From: Branchiostoma floridae | Taxonomy: Eukaryota > Chordata > Leptocardii > Amphioxiformes > Branchiostomatidae | Direction of reading: 5' to 3' | Assembly: GCF_000003815.2 (NCBI RefSeq) | Contig: NC_049980.1 | Coordinates: 22,767,249-22,831,248, forward strand | DNA: 64,000 bases | In this document: piece by piece, positions 48,401 through 59,858 of the stretch | Layout of the letters: every line of letters starts with the position of its first letter | How positions within the stretch are numbered: the first letter of the stretch is position 1 | Notes under the pieces: generated by a model | Seen by the model: the letters and a program-made list of their open reading frames with translations, nothing else | What the model was told of the DNA's origin: nothing | Database searches by the model: none | Program-made: the position numbers and the translations under genes

Positions 48401-51400
48401 TGTTGTTCTTGGGGGAAAATAAAACACCACACTGACGTTTTGAAATACAATTTTTACATAAATAACTTTTAGTTTTAATTTAGTAGTAGTTTATAGTCTC
48501 TGTTTACATCGTAAACCAGCACCTTGCACGAGGAATTTCCCGCTGGTCTTGTGGTTCCATGCGCTTTCGGCAGCGAGGCGGAAGAGTGATTCGTTCACAT
48601 AATAAATGCTGGACGTAAAAATAACAACTATAACTTCGTTTCCCTTGTGATATGAGTTTTGACGCCGCAAATTCTCCCAAACGACAGGAATTCGTCGGTT
48701 AAAATCAATGTATCAAGGTATCATTTCTAAGCATCAAACCGCCACAACTTTCCTTTGTAGATGCATGTGCCATTATGCCGAGATGGTCACGTCGAAATAA
48801 AACTTTCTTAACGTAGGCTTATTTCTTTGACAAAAATCAACCTTAGTCTAGTTTTCACATAACTAACTTTTATTTAATAGATTTTAATCGTTTTTATACC
48901 GTAATCACTGTATTTTATGCTACACATCAGAAATTCTGTTGCGATATTTAACCTTGGTAAAAGTGGAGTCGTCCACTGACCCCTAGTGACCTGCAAGTGA
49001 AGTGCAAAGAGTCTGCGATGAGAAAAAAACGCCACGTGAATTCAACAACACTTCGCATAAAATCACATAATTTTGTATAATGTTTCCTTTATTCAATGTC
49101 TCCTTCATAAAGAGTCCAAGTTGAACCGACATTTTGCAGATGTAGTACAGAAAAAAAACGTGATCCCCTCGTGGATAATTTACTATTTAGCGCAGCGACT
49201 AACGCGGCCAGCCACGCGTCCGTGACGGCAGTGTTGGCATAGCGGCCGGACTGAAAATTGTCTGGCCGCAATCGCATTCGACAGGTGACCGCTATAGACT
49301 AATTTCTTAATGCTTAGGTCAACGGGAAAAATCCAAGGGACCGACGAAAACTGACCGCATGGCCAGTTACGTGGCACCTCAGTTACGTGGCCCCTATACT
49401 CAGGTGACCCTAAGGCAGATTTTTCACTGCGAATTTCAACTTACCTTTTATTAAAAAATTGAGAAAACATCATGATTCGAACAAGATATCTATAGTTCTT
49501 CAGCTCATCACTTATAGAACTAACTGATGTGGTTCTTAGGCATAAATGAATAAAAAGACCTACCTGCTTATCATCTCCTTTTCTTTGGACAGAAGTAGCA
49601 TGTTCACAGTTAAATACATGTCAATTTGGTAATTTTCCGGGGGGTATGTTTATTCCGGGGGGTACGTTTATTAGATATTGACGATTTGTCCGGGGGGTAT
49701 GTTTATTCCGGAAGGTATGTTTATTAGGGACATGAGAGTATATATACATGTAGTATATGAGATTTTGTTCTAACTGGACGTCTTTGAAATTTTTTAGATA
49801 GTTAATGAGCCAGTCAAGAATATGTATCAGTGTGGTTGATTGCAAATGTTGTTTTCCCTCCCCCAGTTTGAGTCCAAGATGGTGGACACTCTGTATGACT
49901 ATGCTAAGTTCCAGTATGAGTGTGGTAACTACTCCGGAGCTGCTGAGTACCTCTACTTCCACAGGGTGCTGGTGAGTACATGAGCAGGCTCCCAGTTAAA
50001 GCTTGTAACTTGTAACTATGGTTAAGACCCTAAACTCATTGTAGCATGCCTATGAGAACCATATTGGGTGGGTCAGGACAATCATACACATTTTGTATGT
50101 TGAAAAAAGGCTTGTATGTTAGACTGTTAGACTGCCCAACAGCCAGGGCCTACAGTACTACTTTGTGTTAACATCCTGGTTTGTTTCAGGTCCCCAGTGA
50201 TGACAAAAATGCCATGAACTCCCTGTGGGGAAAGCTGGCCTCAGAGATCCTGATGCAGAACTGGGACCCTGCCATGGAGGATCTCAACAGGCTCAAGGAT
50301 GTCATCGATGGCAGCGTGAGTCTTAGGGACCCCTTTGTCTTTTTTTTTTGGTTTACATAATTTTTTTCATCTTGTCTCTTGTCTCTAGTTATTTTGTTTA
50401 CTATGTCTCACAATCTTTTTACAATATTTTTTGCTTTTCTTGCATTTAGTACTTTCTTTACATTGCACTTACCTCTTAATCATTCTCCCCTTTTACCTTT
50501 CTTAATCTACATGTATAGGATCCTGTGAAAGGTGTAAAATGTAGTCATTTTAGTTTTTGTCAAAGAGATGTTTAATGTTGAGTGCCTTTTTTCTCTGCAG
50601 ACGTTCACCAATCAGCTCCAGGTACTCCAGCAGAGGACATGGCTGATCCACTGGTCTCTCTTTGTGTTCTTCAACCACCCCAAGGGCAGGGACATGATCA
50701 TCGATCTGTTCCTGTACCAGCCTTCGTGAGTGTAGTCTTTTTGAAATGACATAGCCAAGTTAGCTGTGTCATTCTCTATTATTGTGGAAAAATGTGTCAA
50801 TTGTACCAGTTTATAAGTTGTGTGCAAGTATGTTATCAAGGTAATGAGAACGTCTACTTTACAATCGGCTCTGTACCAGTGTAAGTTAGGAACACTGCTA
50901 GAGATGCATTTGAACTCCTTGTGTACTTGTGTTAGAGTCAGTATAGATTCAGGACAATGAGACCCAGACAATGAAGAAATTGAATGGAATAGACTAGCCA
51001 ATGGCCTCAAACTTAGTCTTTAGTCATTCTCAACATTAAATGCCTGTGTTGTTTTCAGGTACCTGAATGCCATTCAGACCATGTGTCCCCACATTCTCCG
51101 GTATCTGACAACAGCAGTCATCTGCAACAAGCGCAGACGGACTGTTCTCAAGGACCTGGTCAAGGTCATACAACAGGTGGGTACACACCTGGAGACACAT
51201 GCAGCAGTGCCTGGAGGAGGTGTCTCAAACCTCAGAACCTTGACGTATTGTTTTCTGATCTCAGAAAGTACAGAAGTAGATGTACGTGATCAGGCATAGT
51301 AAAGTGCAAAAAAAATTATGTTTTGTCAGTTTAGTAGATTAGTAGACTCCATCTTTACTTCAAGTAGATTTTGCTTGTTCTCAATTATTTTTTTTTCAAA

Positions 51401-52700
51401 CATCGGGCACTTCAGGTGAAGCCCAAACTTGGAGGGTGTTATAGATTATGTAGCATTACATGTATGTATAGAAAAAGAGGATATTGCTCTTCAAGTTCAA
51501 GTATGATTTTTTTCTTTTCTTTCCAGGAATCTTACACTTACCAAGACCCCATCACTGAGTTCCTGGAATGCCTGTATGTCAACTTTGACTTTGACGGAGC
51601 TCAGAAGAAGCTGAGGGAGTGTGAAACAGTAAGGCCTTTTTTTCTCCCTTCTCCAAAACTCAATCATCATTGATCGAAAATAAATGAACTGAAATGATTT
51701 TTCGTGAGGTGTTTTTGTAGTACTGAAGTAGTGCAGATTAAAGCTTCATAATTAGACATAAATGTAAATATTTTGAACTATGTCAGGTCAAAAAGGAAGA
51801 CCGGTAGTGTTGTCAACTTACAGGAAATCAGTGCAAACAATACTTGATTTACATCTATGTATTGGGACAAACTAAATCTAATAACATTTCCCATTGCTCT
51901 GTAGGTTCTAGTGAATGACTTCTTCTTGGTGGCCTGTCTGGAAGAGTTTATAGAGAACGCACGGCTTTTCATCTTTGAAACGTTCTGCCGTATACACCAG
52001 TGCATCAGCATCAGGTAATATGAGTACTTTGTGTAGAGATTTTATGATTCAAAAGTTTTAGAGAGCAGTGTACTAATGTATGTATTTTGAGGGTAGCTTG
52101 AGGGCCTGCAGTTTCTTCTGTTCATGCCAGGTGTCTCTTCTTGACCATTGCCTTTCTGTTCTGCAGTATGCTTGCTGAGAAGCTGAACATGACACCTGAT
52201 GAAGCTGAGCGCTGGATTGTCAACCTGATCCGTAACGCCCGTCTGGACGCCAAAATAGACTCCAAACTGGTAATTCCCATCCTCTTTATGTACCTCTGCC
52301 TAGGAGATAATATTTATTTTTGCTACTTACCTCTTTTGTTTTTGTTTATTCATCATGGATTTTTAAAATTTTCTCTGAAGATGTGCAGGAACTATGATAG
52401 CTGTACAAAGTTGCAACAAATGATTCTCTAAGTTTCAAAATCTGGTCAGCCCAAGACTTGAGTCTTATGGGCCTACTTTCACTTAATGTGTAAGACTTAG
52501 TTTTATCTGTAGATGAGCCGAAAGTTTCTCTTGTTTTCCCCCCTCAGGGCCATGTAGTGATGGGCACACAGGCCATCTCACCTTACCAGCAGGTGATCGA
52601 GAAGACAAAAGGCCTGGCCTTCCGCAGTCAGATGTTACTACATAACCTGGACAAGAGGAAGGGCAAGGAGGACCAAGACAGCGTCAGTCCCTTCTTCTGA
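45402..52700 (+). CDS. EIF3E: Eukaryotic translation initiation factor 3 subunit E
   Basis: Thirteen exons: 45402-45491, 46222-46281, 46664-46721, 47791-47908, 48058-48100, 49867-49971, 50190-50315, 50601-50725, 51059-51176, 51527-51628, 51905-52014, 52167-52269 and 52548-52700 (436 residues; human about 445). All phases agree and introns are GT..AG. The protein belongs to the eIF3 complex that loads the 40S ribosome and mRNA. The N-terminal segment ([30 protein letters not shown]) and the C-terminal PCI region (about 220-395: [49 protein letters not shown]) are close to vertebrate EIF3E/INT6. The tail is shorter and ends DSVSPFF. Intron 5 carries a 1.6 kb foldback element. Confidence 0.97.
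45492..46221 (+). other. EIF3E intron 1
   Basis: Begins GTAAGT and ends CCAG. CpG-bearing at the start, AT-rich later. No repeat element or exon recognised. Confidence 0.8.
46722..47790 (+). other. EIF3E intron 3
   Basis: Begins GTAAGA and ends TTCCAG. Nothing recognised inside beyond one TACATGTA at 47487. Confidence 0.8.
48106..49740. mobile_element. 1.6 kb foldback DNA transposon in EIF3E intron 5
   Basis: The left end TACTCTCATGTCCCTAATAA and the complement of the right end TACTCTCATGTCCCTAATAA are identical over at least 22 bp. Subterminal repeats containing GGTACGTTTATT (left) and CCGGGGGGTATGTTTATT (right, several copies) lie inside. If TA is a target duplication the element proper is 48108-49738. 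No transposase frame is visible, so it is non-autonomous. It begins five bases after the exon 5 boundary, immediately beyond the GTAAG donor. Confidence 0.75.
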
Positions 52701-53284
52701 ACTACTTGTACTGTAGCACAACAGTCGTATGGCTGGTGTGGGCTTGTGTGCTGACATCGCCTGTGATTTGAGGTGTTGGCAAGACATGCTGAGCACTACA
52801 GAATCAAATTTCTGGTCACCCATATTCTGGGAAAATTACATCTTTAAGAAGCAAACAGAATTTCATCCAGTTTTATTCTGATGTTTCAAATATACAGATG
52901 GTGGTACAAAATGTTGGAGTGAAACTCTTTCTGGAATTCTAGAACTTTTTACTATCAGTAAGCAATGATTTACCACACATGTATTGGTGTCAGTCCATTG
53001 CTAATGTTTCAGCATTGTCTTACCTACACATAGATTCTGTTAATCGTATAATCTTCCATTCTGTTAACAACAAATTTCAAATTAATCATTTTCTGTCACA
53101 TTAATATGATGATCTATCTGGATAAATATCAAATGATTTCTTCCAATCTGCCTCTTTGCATTTTTGTATGCATGTTATTGAATCAACAAGAATACATAGA
53201 CATACATCATTACCTAAAGCACTGATGAGTCACTGCACAGTTTTCTCTGTGCTTTGGAACAAATTTGTGTGTGTATAATTGTAT

Positions 53285-53300
53285 GTGTGTGTGTGTGTGT
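53285..53300. repeat. (GT)8 microsatellite
   Basis: A short GT dinucleotide run in the presumed EIF3E 3' UTR. Confidence 0.85.
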
Positions 53301-53480
53301 AGTAAATCTGTGCGATTTGTATTGTAGTGCTGTGTTATGTGAAACTGTTGAAAGAGGATGTAAGTGAATGTTGCCTTGTGTGAGCTTAGATTTCCAGCAT
53401 GCGTAGAAACTAATAACTAGCCATCAGGTAGTGGAAGTGATCTCCAGGTCTCACGGTTCATTAGTAACTCTACTTACACC

Positions 53481-53558
53481 CAATTTCCACTGGAGGCTGC
53501 AACTTTATGAAATCAACTCCAACAGTCACTGAGCAATTGCTATCTAGTGGAAATTCGT
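53481..53558. mobile_element. Tiny CCACTAGA-type foldback element
   Basis: CAATTTCCACTGGAGGCTGC on the left and GAATTTCCACTAGATAGC on the complement of the right form inverted ends only 78 bp apart. It may be an internally deleted relative of the elements at 11126-13096 and 37274-37448. Confidence 0.4.
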
Positions 53559-56500
53559 CCTTGAAAAAAGTTGAAGACATTTTAAAAGTATTTGCTCTTT
53601 CCTTGTAACGATACGTTCTTGTTGAATGTATTAAAGACAGATAAAGGAATGACAGTAGTCCAATAGGGACCTGTGTGATGATGTGTAGTGTAAGGGGGCT
53701 GTGGAACCGAGGAATAAAGGTGATAGGGTCCAAGGTGCAGAAACTGCCTCTTTAACTGGAGATGTGTGCGCCAACTGTTAGTCCTGCCCCCCAGGGATAA
53801 CGGACATGGATGATGATTGGTGATGACAAGGGTAGCCAGGTTCTGTGGCAGGCTTGCCAACCCTCAGCACAAATGGAAGTGCTGAGGCAGTTCTGAAAGC
53901 TGTAAGATGCACGGAAAAGAGCCCCAAATCCGAAATGAGTTAGCACAGTGGTATGGGAACTGGGAGAAGGTACAATGTAGGAAAAACTTGATAATCAGGT
54001 TTGAAAACGATGCCCAATGATATTGACCTACAGATTTCTGTGAGCTGCTTCAGCTATCCTGTTAATAGCGTACATGATGGTACCTGACAGCAGCCTCTTG
54101 GTCTTCATTTTGGACCTGTAAAAATTAGTCTTGGTCCATGAAAATAAAAATGAATAAAAATTCCTGGGCAAGTGGGACAATCTTGGTCATCAGTCATAAC
54201 ATGTTTGGTTTGGTTTATGAAGATCTCCATTAGTGATACATCATTCTTCCTACAGTCTATTACATAAAAATACAAAACGGAAATACAATGTATTCAATAA
54301 ATTACACATTTGTTTTAACTGAAAACTAACATAAAGTGGAATCAGCATAATTTGTACGTCTTCTTTTTACATTTACATTATTATGGAAATTTGTGAGTGT
54401 GCCTAAAGGGTGGCACAATAAAAGATGACTGAGTAGTTGTGACAAAGGTCTGGTACAGGAATGTGTCACCTGTTGGGTGAAACTCAGAGAGGAACACACG
54501 GGCTAAAAATACATACAGCAAACATTTTTGGGTCTTTTAAGTTAAAAATAGACCCTTATCTAAAATGGCACTAGGTCAGGCCATAATTTTAATCAGATTG
54601 TACAGAATGGCCTTTTGTCCAACAGGTGGTACATTCCTACACTTTCTTCATGTCACCCCCACTCAGCTATGTCTTTTATCTTCTTCAACGTGAACAGAAA
54701 TAGGTCTTCATGATGTTTTTCCTTAGGCAAGATGTTCAGAAGTGGTATGTCATGACCTAGACAGCATTCATGTGTGGCTTAGCATTTTACAATGTTCTTT
54801 GGAGCATGTAAGGTTGTACTTGAGAATGGCAAGTAGAAGACTCCAGGTGAAAGCTCAAGGGTTGCGATTAATATTCCAGCATTGTTTCTTCAGTCAGAGA
54901 CTGACACTGAATTTAGTGTTGACTTTTTAACGACCAGAAGTTTGACAAAAAAAGAGGACAATGACTACTAAAATGATGTATGTATGAATCACTATGGTAT
55001 CTATAGAAAAACCATTTGTTTAAAAATGAACAAGAAAACATCCTAAAGAAGTCTGATAAATCTTGATACCAAAGGGTCTTTTCTGCTAACTTATTTTTGT
55101 TTTCTTTCAGGTTGCTTTCATTGTGAAATCACCAATACATAGGCATTGAATCCTGGGGGTCCTTATTCTTGAAATTTCAGTAGCCACTCTGGTTCTTCTA
55201 CATACAGTATATGAAAATAATTCAATTGACAACTCAGGATTCTTGGGAATACAAAGTTCCATATATCATTTGAGACGATTTGTATCTGAAACCTGGAAAC
55301 CAATTACAGTACAGGACATAGGAACTCCTGGAGTAGGTGAGTGCAGCGTGGAGCTGTCACTGCCAGTCTGGGGGCCTGTGTGTGAGACAAGGCAGGGAGG
55401 GGAGGAATGTGTTTGATGTACCATCCTGGTGGCCAGGAGATGGTAGACATGTCCTCTGGACTGGTGGAGTCAGCAGGCAGAACAAGATTCTCACTCATCA
55501 CACTAAATAGCACTTGATTATTACAAACCAGCCTTGAGCAGAGTGGCAGAGCAGAACTATCAAAAGTCATAATTGCCCAATGTCTTATCCCATGCTCCAG
55601 GGCTGTCTCCTGGACCTATCTCTCCGTCCCGTGATGGAAATATTTTGTTGGGATGGACAAAAATGTTGCCCTGTCTTGCCCCCCAAAAATGAACTTCGTG
55701 ACATGAAACTGAGGAAAATGTAATATGTAATCTTCTAATATGACAGTAAAAATCAACATGTTAAGAAGAAAGTCTAAAGGTTGAGACAGTCCACAGTCTT
55801 GCTCACCATAACAAGCAAACTTGCATGCTTAAGTTATCATCAACAACCATGTAATTGCCTTGTTACTGCCTCAGTTGGCCTTTAGACCTGTAAGTAGTAT
55901 GTCATTGACCTAATATGTCGATGGTTACACTGGGTTCATCATTGTCATCCATTTGGAACCTTCTGAGTTTGTAGTTCAAGGTTGCCCTTTATAGTTCCTT
56001 TTGATTATCCTATAAAACATCATTTTATGGGGTAAAGTAACTGATACCAGCCAAGAACAGCATCTATCTGATGTGGAACAGACATCGTGAAGAAAAACTC
56101 TAATCATCAAAAACGTGTTTGGGACACTTGATGAGACCATAAGATAATGTCAGTGTCATAAACAATGTAGACTTACAGCTAGTAGGACATGGGGAATCCT
56201 CTGTTCCCCATTTTCACACCTGTCCTCACATGGCCTCTGGGAATAGCCACATTTGTAACAAATTACACCAAACACCCATGTTGGAATGAATGGATACATT
56301 ATCAAACTTCCCCTTGCCTTGCCTTGGGCAACAACCCTGCCTCTAACTTCTGACTTTCATTAGTACCAATTTTGCCATATTAACCAGCCTTTTAGTTTTG
56401 TCACGTCATGATAAGGCAAGGGTTGCCTCTCTCCTGAGTGTCCTTTTGAACAAGTGTTTGAACCACAAGCAGCAATTTTATCACTGCCAAGGTCGCTCAT

Positions 56501-56642
56501 CATCTTAAGAGGTCAATGACCTTTTGATGGCCTGGGGTGTGCAATAGGACAGAACTATGTAGAAGACCAATTGGAGGTGCTACATGTATGGTCCTGTTTA
56601 GAGTATGCTTTACTTTAGAAAGTGATGATAAAACTTGCATGC

Positions 56643-56660
56643 TTTTTTTTTTTTTTTTTT
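56643..56660. repeat. T18 homopolymer
   Basis: Eighteen consecutive T residues. It may be a minus-strand poly-A tail, but no retroelement body was recognised beside it. Confidence 0.85.
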
Positions 56661-59600
56661 AATGTTTGGCCCAGAGTGACTGGCTGCTAGGTCTGTTTCA
56701 CACGCACATAAATTTTGTCAGGCTCTAAGAAAAGAGTTGGCAATATTGTAAACCATACAAAGCTGCAAAATGAGTAAACATTGTACTATAAGTTGCAAAA
56801 AAATATCAAACAACAGATACTGATGTGTTAGAATACCAGAGTCAATCTGAAAGTCAAAGAAGGAGATCTGAATGAACGAAAATGAAGAATTTATTATTCT
56901 CTATCTTACTCTGTGTGTTTAATTTTTGTTCAACCTCCTTGACCACTGATATTACAGATATATGTAATAAGGGCAACTTTTTTTTTTACAAGCTTTTGTT
57001 TATTTGCATGCTTGCATCAGTTTTTGGGTTACCAGAAGATGTCATCCAAATATATAATCAAATCAACATGGCCTTTGTGATGTGGTCTGCCGGAGGCTAC
57101 GTCTGCCTTCCACATTGGAGTTTCCTAATGGATGAAATCACTCAGAAGGGACAACTTGTACCTGAATCAGGACAGTAACTATGTCCGTATGGTGGACATC
57201 TTAAAAAAGTCAAAACAAACTTTCCTGTAAAGAAGGCCAGGAAAGCTAATATGTTAACATTTTGTCACATATCTCGGGTAAAGTTGAGACCTTGGTGACC
57301 TGGCTAGGCTTGTCAGAGTTTGTTCAAGCAGTCTCCAGCTGATGTTTCTACAAATTGAGCACCAGTCCTGGTGCCTATGACATTTGACCTTCATTTAGAG
57401 GCCACCTTAAATTTACAGTTGGGACATAACCTTTATTTTTTATATGACATTCCATCTTTGGCTTGGAGTAAAAACATTGATGATATTGACTTATTGCAGT
57501 TGTGATAGCTCATTCTTCAATGATACTGTACATTCAACCTTCCTTGGAAGAAAATTAAAGTGATCTCAAAGCAGTTTAGCTGACTGAAGAGCTATTCTTC
57601 CACTGGTGGTGACAGAGAGGACAGATGCTATGTACAGTCACATGTCTTACAGGTTCATTGTACCAAAATTCCCCAGTTCCCTTTGACAGTAATATCCTAA
57701 AGACTGCAACCCTTTCCAGTAGCATGCATGTTGGGTGAACAACAACAGCCAGGATACAAAACTCACAGCTTCCCAGGCCAGAGGCAGGGCCACTAACCAC
57801 TGAACAATGCAGAAGAAGAGAACCTTCCAAGAAGCAGATAGAGAAACAGATCTGCCTCAGGTGGTGAGATATATTGCTTGACTGCTGCCATCTGAGAGAT
57901 GCCTAAGTTGAAACAGTTGTCTATAAGCCGGGCAATTTGATGTAATTGCAGCAGGAATGCCAAGGTGATTGTATCATTCCTGAGGGTTCTGTCTCTCTAA
58001 CTCTTAAAACAAACTCTCGTGCCATGTTTTTCCATCTTGGAACTTGTTATGACTTATGTCAGTACATTTAGTGGTGTTACATGCAGGTGCTTCCTAGGTC
58101 TAATAAGGTTCCATGTGGCCAGTTACCTGATCCTAAAACTGTATTATCATTAAATGAAATGGTCACTGATGAAAGTAAGAGATCAGAGATCTGGTTTTTC
58201 CTTTCACTGTGTTCTTTTCTCTCAACTTGTTTTCCATAATGTCAGGTGAAAAGGTCAGTTTTTATTTTTACACCATAGCCCTCCATCCTCCTTTCTGGGT
58301 GACTTGATACAAACTTAAAGATATCCAAGGACAAAATAATTTGTCATTTTTTATTGGTAATACTGATTGAGACATGATAGAGTTCCAATGGTTGTGGCAT
58401 CCAATGGCTGAGTGGCTACATGAATGTTGCATGTGAACTCTGCAGTGTCCTAGACACAATGAACAACAGCCCTTTGCCCCTACAGCCTCAAAATGGCTGC
58501 TAGACTACCTTTACCTTTTACCATATGTTCAGTCATGAACATATCTTACACATTATGGTTTCCAAGAACTCTTCCCTAAAATGTCCTGACCACATGTATG
58601 CGAGCCACTACCTTCCATTCCTGTTGAACTCTGCCTTCAACTATCTTGGAAGACTGATACAGACAGATTACGGAGAGCCCTCTCTGCATACCAGCCCCGC
58701 AGGCACCCTGCACGATGGACCGCTGGTGCAATTCGTTTTGACACATATTATTGACAACAGTCTGGCCAATTAGAAGGTAAGCTTTGTATGCCTAAGGAGC
58801 TATGATGCTTAAAATGCCTAAGTATGAACAGTGGAGGCCTAGTCTATGCAAGAACATAAAGAGGAAAACAAAAACGTTATTTTCTGATACTTTTTGTCGC
58901 TGATATGCTTCACGTGCAAGGCACCTTAAGACAAGTTCTTGTGCACAAGAAGCAGACGAGCGGCGAAGACTGTCATCCTGAAATTGTTCACCTTTGCCAT
59001 GACAGGAGAGAAGGTGCCAAGATAATCCTTTTCCTTGGTCACCGTTAGCAACAGGGAGATGAGTCCTGGAGAAGTCAGCCAAGATGGCTGGGTGTTCTGG
59101 TCAGGTTTCTTAAAGGAATTTTCCCATGCTGAGCTGAGGAGAGCCTCTAAATCCCACTCTACTGGAGAACAGCTTATCTGTGCTAACGTTCAGGAGCTGT
59201 GCTAGCTATAGAGATTGGGAGAGTAGGATATATTTGGGGGTTTTGATATTACTCAAGGACGCTGACAACTTCCGTAGCAGAAAGGGATAGACATGTCCTT
59301 GAGACAGCCGTTCAGAAAAGTCAATCTTATATGATATTTATGGAGAGGTAGAAACTTTGTAGTTAAGTACGTGATTGAGTTTGTCTCAATAATTTCTCAC
59401 TAGTCTCCATAGGTAAACTTAATACCACAATTTCCAGCTAGGGCCCAACCATTACAGCTACATGAAGATCCAGGACCTGTATGTGACTGTGTGTAAGGTT
59501 GGTTCTCATGAAAACTGTATGTGTACTCACCCATGAACAGACCCGTCAGTTGCGTGCATATCAGACCTTGGAACTCCCAACTGCTCCAGGCTAGGATTGG

Positions 59601-59805
59601 AGCCTTGTGGTCCCAATTCCCAGCCATATGACAACTTTAATAGAAATCCAGGCTAGAAATAGGCATGGAAAGGAAATGAGTGCCTTACAATGTGTATTAC
59701 AAGCACTGTCAACAATTAAGTTACAAGATTTGTTCATCTTAAAAGCCTTGTGTCTACCTTAAGTGCATACATCCCCTATATGTTAGTTCAATATCTTCTA
59801 TGCAG

Positions 59806-59858
59806 AAAACTATGAAGGTCTTATTATTTGTTAAGACCTTTATAGTTAAAACTATGAA
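59806..59858. repeat. Alternating inverted repeat, AACTATGAAGGTCTT
   Basis: AACTATGAAGGTCTT, then AAGACCTTTATAGTT, then AACTATGAAGGTCTT again occur within 53 bases. The middle copy can pair with either neighbour (14 of 15 bases). Confidence 0.75.

Noticed and set aside
56882-57178. 98-codon open frame with a hydrophobic N-terminus
   Set aside because: AT-rich composition, no known motif and no splice partners; consistent with a chance frame.
58525-58773. 82-codon plus-strand open frame
   Set aside because: Looks moderately protein-like in composition but has no motif, no start context and no neighbours that join in phase.
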